In this document: piece after piece, positions 32,034 to 40,422 of the stretch | Position numbering within the stretch: the first letter of the stretch is position 1 | Layout: every line of letters starts with the position of its first letter | The notes under the pieces: generated by a model | Seen by the model: the letters and a program-made list of their open reading frames with translations, nothing else | The model's database searches: none | Told to the model about the DNA's origin: nothing | Translations under genes and position numbers: made by a program | Assembly: GCF_003725335.1 (NCBI RefSeq) | Contig: NZ_QIBY01000013.1 | Location: forward strand, 1-60,370 | Length of the DNA stretch: 60,370 bases | Origin: Parvibacter caecicola | GTDB taxonomy: Bacteria; Actinomycetota; Coriobacteriia; Coriobacteriales; Eggerthellaceae | Direction: 5' to 3'

Positions 32034-34952
32034 TTAGGCCCTCCCTTCATACACCGGCTGCCATGCCTTCAACCGTGGGTCGGAGGCATCGGCGATAATC
32101 CCCTCGGGGCAGCCCTCTTCCGCCTTGTAAACCTTCACCGGATAACCGCGCACAATGGCCGAGCCGCAGTGGGGGTCGTCGATGGAGTTGTTCACCAGCT
32201 GGTTCACTGCCGAGTAGCGCCATCCGTGCTCAGGGGCGGGGCACTCGGGGAACCACCAAGTGTGCTCGCAGTTGATCACGCCGCGCGGCACGCCGTAGAA
32301 CAGGTCGGCCGCCTCGCGAATCTTGCCATGGGGGCTCTCGATCCAGCACCAATCGCCCTGCTCAATGCCCCACTCGCGGGCGTCGTCGGGGTTGATCTCC
32401 ACGCGCGGCACCGGCCACACCTCGCGGCACCAGGGCAGCTGGCGATGCTCGCTGTGGAAGTACACCGGGATGCGACGGCCGGTGAGGCACTGCACCGGGT
32501 ACTCTTCCCACAGCTCGGGGTTGCGCTCGCGGGAATCGGGGTTGGGGCGGTAGTCCGGCAGGGCGCCCTCGGCGCCATGGTAGGTTTCCATGACCGTGCA
32601 CCAGATCTCCTGCTTCTGGGTAGGGGTGTTGAAGCCGGGGATGACGTTCTGGGGCGTGGGGGCCTCGGTGTAGGCCTTCTTCAGGAAGCCCGTCTGGTAC
32701 CGGCGGTACGTACCCCAGTCGTCCGGACGCAGCTTCTTCACATCCCACCAGCCATTTTGCTGGAACTCTTCCACGTAAGCCGCCCACGAAGGCGAGACTT
32801 CGCGCACCACGTAGTCCAGCTTTTCTTCCAGCGTCGGATAGGGGTTTGCCTCGTCCCAGCCCCACGGAATGTTGTTGCGCTGGTACAGCGCTTCCACAAT
32901 CTCCGGGTCGTACCAGGTTTCCGCCAGCGGCTCCACACAGGGCACGCAGGCACCCAGCGCACCGCCGGAACCCTGGCTCTGGCGCGGCGTGGGCACCTCC
33001 AGCCAATGGCGGCAGGGCAGGATGATGTCGGCCAGCTCGGAGGTGGGATGATGCCACAGGTCGATGTCGAAGAAGAAGTCCAGCTGCTTCAGGCACTCCC
33101 AGGCCATGGTGGTGTTGCCCATGTTCATGAAGTCGCCGGACTGGCACACGCCGCCCTTCACCGGGTAGGGGTCGCCGGTGACGCCCGCTTCCCAAATGCT
33201 GTTGGCGTTGGCCCAAAGCCCCCACCACTCGAACAGCGGATGGGTGTCGCGGCCCAGCTGCTTCTCCATGATTTCCGGATGGGCCAGCGGCGAATCAATG
33301 GCCTTGCTGTAGCTCTGGTCGGAGAAGTTGCCCATGTAGTTCACGTCGATCTTGGTGGCACCGCGCTGACCGCCGGGGCCGTCGGTGTTGCCGGTGATGC
33401 AGGTGAGCAGCTCGATAGCGCGGCAGTTCATGATGGAGTTGCCGTGGTGCTCCACCGCCAGCTGGTACAGAATGCCGCCGTTGCCCCAGCGGGGGTCTTT
33501 GCGGGTGCCGTACACGAGCGCCGCCTCGGTCACCTGCTCGGCAGGGCAACCGGTGATTTCGGCCGACTTTTCAGGAGCGTACTGGTCGCAGCGCTCGGCG
33601 AACAGTTGCCACACCGGCACCGCCGTGTGCTTGCTGCCGTCTTTAAACGTTACCTCGAACTGGCCCTCCATGGCCGGATCGATGGATTCGAAGGCGTCCG
33701 GGTCGGGCATCCATGCCTGGGAGTGACCTTCGCGCACATTTGCTTCGCCCTCCTGACCGGCGAAGGTGCGGCGCGACCAGGTGTCCTTGTGGCCTTCGCC
33801 GTCGTAGCGCACCCACGGTTGCTCGCCTTCCCAGCAGTTGCACTCGGGGTCGGCCGCCGGGTCATAGGTGGGGTCCACCGCCGCCAGCTGGCCCGTGGCG
33901 TTGAACCACTTGAGCGACTGAGACGTGTTGTCCCACACCATATATTTGAAGGGGCTGCCGCCTTCCTGCAGGTCGGCCTGAGTGAGCAGAGTGGTTTTGA
34001 TGAAGTTGGGCCCGTGGAAGATATGGGGAGCGTCGGGGCCGGAGGGCTCCTTGTCGGCCACCACCAAAAACGGCGCGTTGGTCCAGCGCTTCACAAAACC
34101 CCAGTCCACTAAGTCGTTTTTGATAATCACATCGCACATGGCCAGCGCCAGCGCGGTGTCAGTGCCGCCGCGCAAGGCCAGGTGGATGTCGGACTCCTTG
34201 CCCAGATTGGTAGTGCGGGGGTCAACGGAAATGAAGGTGTCCGCCTGCATGGCCTCGTCCACCACCGAACGACCCGCCTCGTCGTAGTTCGACCCCTCGG
34301 GGGTGGAGGCCCAGATGGTGAATACCGGCGGCCGCTCCACCGAGGCGGACCAACTGTGGTTGTACTCGGAGGTGAGCGCCGACGAGAAATGGCGCGGGCC
34401 CTTGCACACCTGCCAGGCCACCGAGGTGTTGGGGGTCATGAACCAGCTGCCGTAGCCAGCATAGGGAGACATGCACCAGATACGGCCGGTGCCGCCCATG
34501 GTGAACAACGCTTCGCCGCCGTACTTGGCCTTCACCTGGTTGATGCCCTCCACGATGGAGTCGAGCGCCTCTTCCCAGCTGATGCGCACCCAGCCGGGGT
34601 CCTCCCCCTTGGGTTGCGTGCGCTTCATGGGATAAGCCAGGCGATCGGGGTGATAGCAGGCTTGCAGCGAGGCCACCGACTTGTTGCAGCAGCTGCCCAT
34701 GGTGTGGGGCGCGCTCTCGTCGCCCTCGATCTTCACGGCGCGGCCGTTTTCCACGGTCACCCACACGCCACACTCCATCTTGCCGCAACCACGGCAACAG
34801 CTGCGGATACGCCGCACCTCGCCCGCGCTGTTCGCGGCGGTATAGGGCTCCTCGGCAAAAGCCGTCCCTGCAACGCCGCCCATTCCCATTGCGGCGCTGG
34901 TGACTGCTGCGGCCTTTATGAAAGACCGACGCGAAAGCTTCAATGCAGTCAT
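32034..34952 (-). CDS. Tat-exported molybdopterin oxidoreductase, catalytic subunit 2
   Basis: A 972-aa DMSO-reductase-superfamily catalytic subunit. Tat signal SRRSFIKAAA at residues 7-16; [4Fe-4S] ligands C53, C56, C61 (CRGCGKMEC) and C88 or C89; CKGPR near residue 183 as the shared candidate metal-site motif. The C-terminal cofactor-binding domain holds TGRRIPVYFHSEHRQLPWCREVWP, which is almost identical in enzyme 1. Sequence between the shared blocks is divergent, so the two enzymes probably act on different substrates. ATG 34952 follows GGAGGAGGT. Related Eggerthellaceae enzymes include catechol dehydroxylases; a substrate cannot be assigned from sequence alone. It faces LuxR regulator 2 across a 249-nt region with a 24-bp palindrome. 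Confidence 0.92.
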   Translation of the reverse strand: MTALKLSRRSFIKAAAVTSAAMGMGGVAGTAFAEEPYTAANSAGEVRRIRSCCRGCGKMECGVWVTVENGRAVKIEGDESAPHTMGSCCNKSVASLQACYHPDRLAYPMKRTQPKGEDPGWVRISWEEALDSIVEGINQVKAKYGGEALFTMGGTGRIWCMSPYAGYGSWFMTPNTSVAWQVCKGPRHFSSALTSEYNHSWSASVERPPVFTIWASTPEGSNYDEAGRSVVDEAMQADTFISVDPRTTNLGKESDIHLALRGGTDTALALAMCDVIIKNDLVDWGFVKRWTNAPFLVVADKEPSGPDAPHIFHGPNFIKTTLLTQADLQEGGSPFKYMVWDNTSQSLKWFNATGQLAAVDPTYDPAADPECNCWEGEQPWVRYDGEGHKDTWSRRTFAGQEGEANVREGHSQAWMPDPDAFESIDPAMEGQFEVTFKDGSKHTAVPVWQLFAERCDQYAPEKSAEITGCPAEQVTEAALVYGTRKDPRWGNGGILYQLAVEHHGNSIMNCRAIELLTCITGNTDGPGGQRGATKIDVNYMGNFSDQSYSKAIDSPLAHPEIMEKQLGRDTHPLFEWWGLWANANSIWEAGVTGDPYPVKGGVCQSGDFMNMGNTTMAWECLKQLDFFFDIDLWHHPTSELADIILPCRHWLEVPTPRQSQGSGGALGACVPCVEPLAETWYDPEIVEALYQRNNIPWGWDEANPYPTLEEKLDYVVREVSPSWAAYVEEFQQNGWWDVKKLRPDDWGTYRRYQTGFLKKAYTEAPTPQNVIPGFNTPTQKQEIWCTVMETYHGAEGALPDYRPNPDSRERNPELWEEYPVQCLTGRRIPVYFHSEHRQLPWCREVWPVPRVEINPDDAREWGIEQGDWCWIESPHGKIREAADLFYGVPRGVINCEHTWWFPECPAPEHGWRYSAVNQLVNNSIDDPHCGSAIVRGYPVKVYKAEEGCPEGIIADASDPRLKAWQPVYEGRA

Positions 34953-35125
34953 ACCTCCTCCTTCTCTTGGTTGAACAGAGCAGCCCTAGACTGCCCTCAA
35001 ACGCCGGGGCCAGCTTCAGCCGCGCCGGCCTTCGCCGCCCCACATGGCGCGCACTATAGCCTGCGGCCTTGGCGGGCCGCATCGTAAAGTGGTTATGAAA
35101 TTAGAGAAGGGCGGGAAATCATAAA

Positions 35126-35149
35126 CGCTTTATGATGCATCATAAAGCG
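35126..35149. promoter_or_regulatory. perfect 24-bp palindrome between molybdoenzyme 2 and its regulator
   Basis: CGCTTTATGATG followed by its exact reverse complement CATCATAAAGCG. A further half-site ATCATAAACGC lies just left (35119-35129). It is AT-rich against GC-rich surroundings and central in the divergent region, so it is a probable operator of the LuxR regulator or another dimeric factor. Confidence 0.65.
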
Positions 35150-35201
35150 CATTCGCCCACAATGGCGAAATGAGGGTTTTACCTGGTTGGGGGGTTATCA
35201 T

Positions 35202-36764
35202 ATGGGGCTTTCTCCTTCGCGAATCATGGGTTTTTGCTTCCTGCGAAGCTGGATGGGACTGCTGTTCTTTTGCTCGGCGCTGTTCCAGGCCTACGACGGT
35301 ACCGTCCAATGGCGGGCCGCCAACGATGTGTTCGTTTCGTCGCTGGCGGTCCTCACCGCCTCCCTGTTGGTTTGCTCGCTTCTTCACCAGGCGGTGCTGC
35401 GCGTGCTTGACAGCCGCCTCGGTTTCCTGGCAGGTCCCACGCTGGCAGCCGTTGGGGTGGCGGTGCTGTGGCCTTCGCTTGCAGGAGGAGCGCACCTCGG
35501 GGCAGTCTCCTTGGCAATCAGCGCCGTGCTCACCGGCACCGGCTCGTGCCTTGTGCTGCTGGACGTGGGGCGCACCTACGCCAGCACCACCCGCCGCGTA
35601 TGCCTGTTTGAGGCGCTGCTGGGCACCGCGTTGGGATCGCTTTTGCCCCTAGCGGCCATGGCTCTACCTGTGAGCATCTGCTGCGCCCTGGCCATCTGCC
35701 TGATGTACGCCGCCGCCATCGGCGCCCATCAGGCCAACCTCCACAGCAAAGGCGAGCCGCGCGGCACCCGGGCTCTTGGCGAGGTACTGCCCGCCGTCAC
35801 TCTCGGGCGCTTGGTGATAGGCGCCTTCATTCTGGGGTTCGCCACAGGGCTCATCCGCTACCTCTATTCGCCCCAAGCAGATAGCCCCTCCTCCAACCAG
35901 CAAGCCGTGTGGTTCTTCCTGCTGTCCGCCGTAGTGTGTCTTGCGCTCATGCTTCCCGCCGCCCGCCAACGCCAGTGCAGCATGTCACCCTATTACAAGC
36001 TGGTCATCGTGTTGTGCACTGCCGGATTTGCCATCGTGCCCATCTTCGAAATCAACTCGGCCCTGCCCCATCTGCTATTCACCGTGGGATATGCGCTGTT
36101 CGAGGTGGTGGCCTGGGTGATAATGGCCGAAATCGCCCACCGTTTTCAGTACACGTCGGTGCAGGTTTTCGGCATTGGTCGCATTTTGGTGGTGGAGATC
36201 GGGGTTATCGCAGGCGTTGTGTTATTCCCCTCGCTGGGGGTGCAAGAGGTGGAGCCGCGGCTGCTGGTGACCATTGCCGCCCTTTGCGTGATTTCGATAA
36301 CCGCTGTATCTCAATACGTACTGCGAGCCCAAGATATTCGTCAGCTGGAGAGCAGTGCGACGGAACGCGAGGACGAAGGCGGGCGCCAGCGCGATGGAGG
36401 GCGGCAGCGAGCGGAAACGGCTGAGGACAGACGAGACACGCAGGACGATTGTGCAGGTTCGCCTTCGTCGGCGAACTGCGGCAGCAACACCGGCCGGCCA
36501 GAGGATGGGCGCCCGGAGCGCGTGCCGCTGCTGATGCGATGCCGCATCGTGGGGGCTTACTACGGCCTGACTGAACGGGAAATCGACGTCATGCACCTGT
36601 TCGCCACCGGGCGCACCGCTGCCCGTGTGCGAGAAGAGCTGGTTATTTCGGCTGGCACGGTAAACACCCACGCCCTGCATATATATCAGAAGATGGACGT
36701 GCACTCCCGCCAAGAGCTCATCGAGAAAGTGGCTGCCGCCGATTTGGACGCCATGGTGCGATAG
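35202..36764 (+). CDS. membrane-bound LuxR-family regulator, cassette 2
   Basis: A 520-aa protein of the same design as regulator 1: a polytopic membrane part (residues ~10-370), a charged linker rich in Arg/Glu/Asp (EREDEGGRQRDGGRQR), and a C-terminal LuxR helix-turn-helix. The helix-turn-helix contains YGLTEREIDVMHLFATGRT...VISAGTVNTHALHIYQKM. ATG 35202 has a GGGGGG ribosome site; a TTG five codons earlier lies inside that site. Overall identity to regulator 1 looks low except in architecture and the DNA-binding domain, as expected for sensors of different ligands. It is divergent from catalytic subunit 2. Four CTAG hairpins follow its stop. Confidence 0.9.
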   Translation: MGLSPSRIMGFCFLRSWMGLLFFCSALFQAYDGTVQWRAANDVFVSSLAVLTASLLVCSLLHQAVLRVLDSRLGFLAGPTLAAVGVAVLWPSLAGGAHLGAVSLAISAVLTGTGSCLVLLDVGRTYASTTRRVCLFEALLGTALGSLLPLAAMALPVSICCALAICLMYAAAIGAHQANLHSKGEPRGTRALGEVLPAVTLGRLVIGAFILGFATGLIRYLYSPQADSPSSNQQAVWFFLLSAVVCLALMLPAARQRQCSMSPYYKLVIVLCTAGFAIVPIFEINSALPHLLFTVGYALFEVVAWVIMAEIAHRFQYTSVQVFGIGRILVVEIGVIAGVVLFPSLGVQEVEPRLLVTIAALCVISITAVSQYVLRAQDIRQLESSATEREDEGGRQRDGGRQRAETAEDRRDTQDDCAGSPSSANCGSNTGRPEDGRPERVPLLMRCRIVGAYYGLTEREIDVMHLFATGRTAARVREELVISAGTVNTHALHIYQKMDVHSRQELIEKVAAADLDAMVR

Positions 36765-36812
36765 GGCCATCGGCCTCACGGTACAGGCCATCAACGCCCC
36801 CATTGCTTCCCG

Positions 36813-37026
36813 TGGCAGGAATAGGGGGCTATTTCCGCCACGGGGGCGCCGCGAGGCCCTCCCCTCCGCCGGTTTGGCAGGACTGGGCGGCTAATCCTGC
36901 CAACGCCGTGGCAAAACGCCCCCTGGTTCCGAGCTGTGGCAGGACTAGGCGGCTAGTCCTGCCACGGGGGCGCCGCGAGGCCCTCCCATCCGCAGGTTTG
37001 GCAGAACTAGGCGGCTATTTCCGCCA
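36813..37026. repeat. cluster of four CTAG hairpins in two tandem 124-bp units
   Basis: Hairpins at 36813-36840, 36875-36902, 36937-36964 and 36999-37026, plan TGGCAGRACTRGGCGGCTARTCCTGCCA; the third is a perfect palindrome around GCGG. Hairpins 1 and 3, and 2 and 4, are each 124 bp apart, with the linker CGGGGGCGCCGCGAGGCCCT repeated, so the block is a tandem duplication. The last hairpin includes the stop codon of the ATPase gene at 37007. Confidence 0.85.
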
Positions 37027-38353
37027 TGGAGGCGGAAGGCGACAAAAATCCTATCGCGTAGATTGGCGCGTACAGCACCTTGCCACGCTGCTCGATGTTC
37101 CCATCATAAAACACCAGCGCCTGGTTAAATCGATAGTTCTCTGTGCCCAGCAGGTTATTGAGAGCGCTATGGCGCCGATAGTCCTTCCCTGATTTTATCT
37201 CGCAGAGAAGCACCTCTCCCCTGCTGTTCTGCAGCACGAAATCCACCTCGCCCACCGTTCTCGTGTTGTAGTAGAACAAACCGAAGCCATGGGCCCGAAG
37301 CTCTTGCGCGGCGACGTTCTCGAAAATCGAACCGAAATTGATGAACGAGCGGTGATTCAATATGTCTAGCTCCACCGACCCCATAAGCTGCGACGTCAGC
37401 AAACCCACGTCACTGGAATAAAGCTTGAACGAAGCCGTCTCGGCGCTCAGGCCCAGAGGAAACACCGGATCGGTGACGCGCGGCACCGGCAGGGCAATGC
37501 CTGCGCTTTTCAGCCAGTCGAAAGCGGTTTCTAAATTTGCAAACCTCAGGTTCTTCCCCAGCCGCGTGTACTTAAAGCGCTTGTTCTCTGCGTTTAGCTG
37601 AGCCGGAATGGCCTCATAAACCATCTCGATTTGCCGCGCTTCAGTTTTATCTTCAACATACTTCACGATGTCGTACTCATACAGACCCACTATCGCCCTC
37701 TGGGCGTTTCGAGGCTGTACCAAACTACCGGATTCCACAAACGCCCGTACCGCATCAGGCATGCCGCCGACAAGAAGGTATTTATAGAATTCGTCAATTA
37801 GCTGCTCGTGGATATAGTCCGGAACAGGAACCCTCTCGGCAAAGGCCGTTCTTGCGGAGTCCAAAACAGGCGCTGGCACCGATCGGGCCCAGCAAAACTC
37901 CTCAAAATCGAGAGGGAACATCTCAATGGTTTGCAGATACCCTACTGGCAGCGACCGAGCCGGAAAGGAATCCAGCCCCAACAACGAGCCAGAGAGGATG
38001 ACGTCGCAAGTCGTCTGCTCCATAAGGAACTTCACGGCTGTGAGCGCATCGCTCAGCTCTTGGACTTCATCCAGGAAGATAAGCGTATCCTCTACGGAGA
38101 GGTCCGTGCGGCTCAGGGCAGAGATGCGCAACAACAGGTCCTGCGCATCGAGAGCAGCGTTCACTGTTTCAACCGCCACCCTGTTCTGAAAGAAGTTGAC
38201 TTCCGCAACCTGTCGATAATGCGCACGCCCGAACTCGCGAATAATGGTGGTCTTCCCCACCTGCCGAGCCCCCATCACGAGCAAGGCCTGAGCGGTCTTT
38301 TCAGACTTCCAGCGAGCTATGGCATCGTATGCTTTTCGTCTAAGCACATCCAT
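37007..38353 (-). CDS. AAA_14 / DUF4143-type ATPase
   Basis: An approximately 448-aa orphan ATPase: Walker A GARQVGKTT (near residue 29), Walker B TLIFLDEVQELSD, and a C-terminal DUF4143 nuclease-like domain with GEVDFVLQNSRGEVLLCEIKSGKDY (D...ExK intact). The start is ambiguous: ATG 38353 directly follows GGAGGA, while GTG two codons on has better spacing. The last residues (SMAEIAA) and the stop come from a CTAG hairpin repeat, so the original end may have been changed. Upstream DNA carries three regularly spaced GCAACTTTTGC motifs. It shares architecture, not close sequence, with the ATPase at 21179. Confidence 0.87.
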   Translation of the reverse strand: MDVLRRKAYDAIARWKSEKTAQALLVMGARQVGKTTIIREFGRAHYRQVAEVNFFQNRVAVETVNAALDAQDLLLRISALSRTDLSVEDTLIFLDEVQELSDALTAVKFLMEQTTCDVILSGSLLGLDSFPARSLPVGYLQTIEMFPLDFEEFCWARSVPAPVLDSARTAFAERVPVPDYIHEQLIDEFYKYLLVGGMPDAVRAFVESGSLVQPRNAQRAIVGLYEYDIVKYVEDKTEARQIEMVYEAIPAQLNAENKRFKYTRLGKNLRFANLETAFDWLKSAGIALPVPRVTDPVFPLGLSAETASFKLYSSDVGLLTSQLMGSVELDILNHRSFINFGSIFENVAAQELRAHGFGLFYYNTRTVGEVDFVLQNSRGEVLLCEIKSGKDYRRHSALNNLLGTENYRFNQALVFYDGNIEQRGKVLYAPIYAIGFLSPSASMAEIAA

Positions 38354-38384
38354 TCCTCCATTCAAACGCCTGAACAGGAAATAT

Positions 38385-38461
38385 CGCAAAAGTTGCATCT
38401 ATTTTAAGGTTTTACTCGCAAAAGTTGCACTAATTTTTGGTATTTTGACGCAAAAGTTGCA
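38385..38461 (-). promoter_or_regulatory. three CGCAAAAGTTGCA motifs at 32-bp spacing
   Basis: Perfect 13-nt copies at 38385-38397, 38417-38429 and 38449-38461, exactly 32 bp apart (three helical turns), in an AT-rich stretch upstream of the DUF4143 ATPase. The core GCAAAAGTTGC is nearly palindromic. Probable operators or iterons; the same core occurs at the rplM promoter (58579-58588). Confidence 0.65.
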
Positions 38462-38735
38462 ATACTCGAAGCAGCGAGATGGGACAGTTGCACGAGAGAG
38501 AACGAACGCGCCATACCCCCGAAAAAGGGAAGGAGCCCCGAGAGGCTCCTTCTTGCTTCAGTTGCTTTTGCCAGGCGCGCTTTGCTTTCACGCGGCTGTA
38601 CTTTTTGCTTCCGTGGGCTCCGTGGCCACAGGCAAAACCGTTGTAGCGCGGGTTTTGGGCCAGCGTGGCCTCGTCGGCGGTCTGCCGCCACACCGCACCG
38701 CTCTTAGGCGCCTTGCGCGCTCGCTTCTTCGGCAT
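38430..38735 (-). CDS. small basic protein of unknown function
   Basis: A 101-aa, strongly basic protein: MPKKRARKAPKSGAVWRQ, then QNPRYNGFACGHGAHGSKKYSRVKAKRAWQKQL (residues ~28-60). ATG 38735 has AGGAGG 9 nt upstream. The compact basic first 60 residues look like a conserved nucleic-acid-binding miniprotein. The remaining ~40 residues are encoded by an intrinsic terminator hairpin (38528-38551) and the DNA beyond it, and look random. The natural stop may therefore have been lost, or translation may simply end on mRNA cut short at the hairpin. No membrane or signal segment. Confidence 0.6.
   Translation of the reverse strand: MPKKRARKAPKSGAVWRQTADEATLAQNPRYNGFACGHGAHGSKKYSRVKAKRAWQKQLKQEGASRGSFPFSGVWRVRSLSCNCPISLLRVLQLLRQNTKN
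38521..38552 (-). terminator. intrinsic terminator inside the 3' part of the small basic gene
   Basis: On the minus strand: GAAGGAGCC-TCTC-GGGGCTCCTTC followed by CCTTTTTC. It resembles the terminator at 31334 in stem sequence. It lies before the in-frame stop of the small basic protein. Confidence 0.75.
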
Positions 38736-38955
38736 ATCCTCTCACCTCCTTCGCAAATCGACCCGCGCCCTCATAGCGCGGAAGGCCATTGTAGCAGGTT
38801 GCCGCGGCACGACTAGGCGGCGTCGCCAGAGCCGCACAGCGCGGCCCCAGCACAGCGGGCAAGCCGGCCGCGCCTCTTGCGTGGCGCCACGACGGCATGG
38901 ATGGATTTCAGCAGCACGGTCAACTCTCGCTTCGCCTTCTGCGCGACGCGGGGGC

Positions 38956-40206
38956 TTACGAGGCGGCGACCCCCAACGGAGCGAGGGCGCGGGGCAGGAT
39001 GCCGTTGGCGTGGGCGATCACCATGCCGTAGTTGGTGGCGGGCACTCCCTGGGCGACGGCGCGGCGCAGGCGGCTTTGCATCTCCTGGCGGTTCAGCATG
39101 CAGCCGCCGCAGTGCACCACAGCCGCATACGGGGAAAGGTCATCGGAGAATTCGCGGCCCGACGTGAAGGCGAACTGCGGGTTGGCGCCGCTTATCTGGC
39201 GAATCCACTCCGGCAGCTTCACCGTGCCGATGTCGTTGCACTGGCGATGGTGGGTGCAGCCCTCGGCGATGAGCACGGTGCTATCGTCGGACAGCGCCTC
39301 CAGCGCCCGCACCGCCGCCAGCTGCGCCGGCAAGTCACCCTTGTAACGAGCCATGAGAATGGAAAACGACGTGAGCGGCACATCGGTGGGCACGGCAGCC
39401 GCCACTGCGCCGAAGACCTGCGAATCGGTGACCACCAGGCGGGGCGGCCGGGGCAGCATGTCCAGCAGCGCCGGCAGCCCCTCCACGCCGGTGGCGCAGG
39501 GGAAGGCGCCGGCTTCCAGCGCATCGCGCATCACCTGCTGTTGCGGCAAGATAAGGCGCCCTTTCGGGGCGGCGGAATCCAACGGGATGACCAGCACCAC
39601 CACATCACCGGGGGAAAGCAGGTCGGCCACCAGGGGGTTCGCGGAGGCAAGGCCCGCAGCCGCGCCGGGGCCATCTGCGCCCAGGCCGCCCTCCCCTGCC
39701 CCGGCCACCATGGCCGCCAGCAGCTCCTTCAGCTGATGCACCCCTTCGCCAGTAAGGGCCGAAACCCGCACCTCCCGGCCCAAAACCAGCCCGGCGCCTT
39801 CGGGGGCTTCCGCCACATCTGCCTTGTTCCAGGCCAGCACGTGGGGGACGACCCGCTCCCGGAATGCCTCCAGCAGCTGGGCGTCGAAGGGGGTGAGGCC
39901 GCGGGCGGCATCCACCACCAGCACCGCCACGTCCGCCTCGTCCAGGGCCCGCAGCGCCCGCTGCACCCGCAGTTGGCCCACATCGCCCTCGTCGTCGATG
40001 CCCGGCGTGTCCACCACCAGCACCGGCCCCGCCGGCGCCAGCTCCATGGCCTTGCGCACCGGGTCGGTGGTGGTGCCGGCCACCGGCGAAACCACCGCCA
40101 GCGCCTGGCCCGTCACGGCGTTCACCAGGCTGGACTTGCCGGCGTTGCGCACGCCGAAGAACACGATATGAGGCCGCTCGCCCGAGGGCGTTTCGTTCAG
40201 CGACAT
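38956..40206 (-). CDS. hydF: [FeFe]-hydrogenase maturation GTPase HydF
   Basis: HydF, 416 aa, the GTPase scaffold on which the 2Fe subcluster is assembled and passed to HydA. N-terminal Era-like GTPase: GVRNAGKSS (residues 18-26), TTTDPV switch, VDTPGIDD, and NKAD as NKADV. A Gly/Ala-rich linker (AGEGGLGADGPGAAAG) precedes the dimerisation part. The C-terminal cluster ligands are CTHHRQC and HCGGC, the usual CxH...HCxxC pattern. The start ATG 40206 has AAAGGAGG 4 nt upstream; further upstream in-frame codons run into a non-conserved stretch. It is last in the hydrogenase operon, 216 nt after hydG; that gap holds no recognisable feature. Confidence 0.95.
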   Translation of the reverse strand: MSLNETPSGERPHIVFFGVRNAGKSSLVNAVTGQALAVVSPVAGTTTDPVRKAMELAPAGPVLVVDTPGIDDEGDVGQLRVQRALRALDEADVAVLVVDAARGLTPFDAQLLEAFRERVVPHVLAWNKADVAEAPEGAGLVLGREVRVSALTGEGVHQLKELLAAMVAGAGEGGLGADGPGAAAGLASANPLVADLLSPGDVVVLVIPLDSAAPKGRLILPQQQVMRDALEAGAFPCATGVEGLPALLDMLPRPPRLVVTDSQVFGAVAAAVPTDVPLTSFSILMARYKGDLPAQLAAVRALEALSDDSTVLIAEGCTHHRQCNDIGTVKLPEWIRQISGANPQFAFTSGREFSDDLSPYAAVVHCGGCMLNRQEMQSRLRRAVAQGVPATNYGMVIAHANGILPRALAPLGVAAS

Positions 40207-40422
40207 GCTTCCTCCTTTGCCAAGCCCCGCAAATTGGGGCGCCGTTTCGCCTCCAGCCACAGCGCGCCTAAGCGGCAAGCTCCGCCCCGCCACCGTCGAA
40301 GGCGGCCATCGCAGGCGCATCAAGCCCCGCTGTGAAGAACCCAGCTGCCCGCCGACGCAACGCCCAAGCAGCCACGCCCGCCAAGCACCCAAGCGATCGC
40401 CCGCCAGGCGCCAATGCGCCCG

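Noticed and set aside
32169-34112. Long plus-strand open frame opposite molybdoenzyme 2
   Set aside because: Same antisense shadow effect as in cassette 1; no ribosome site or family match.
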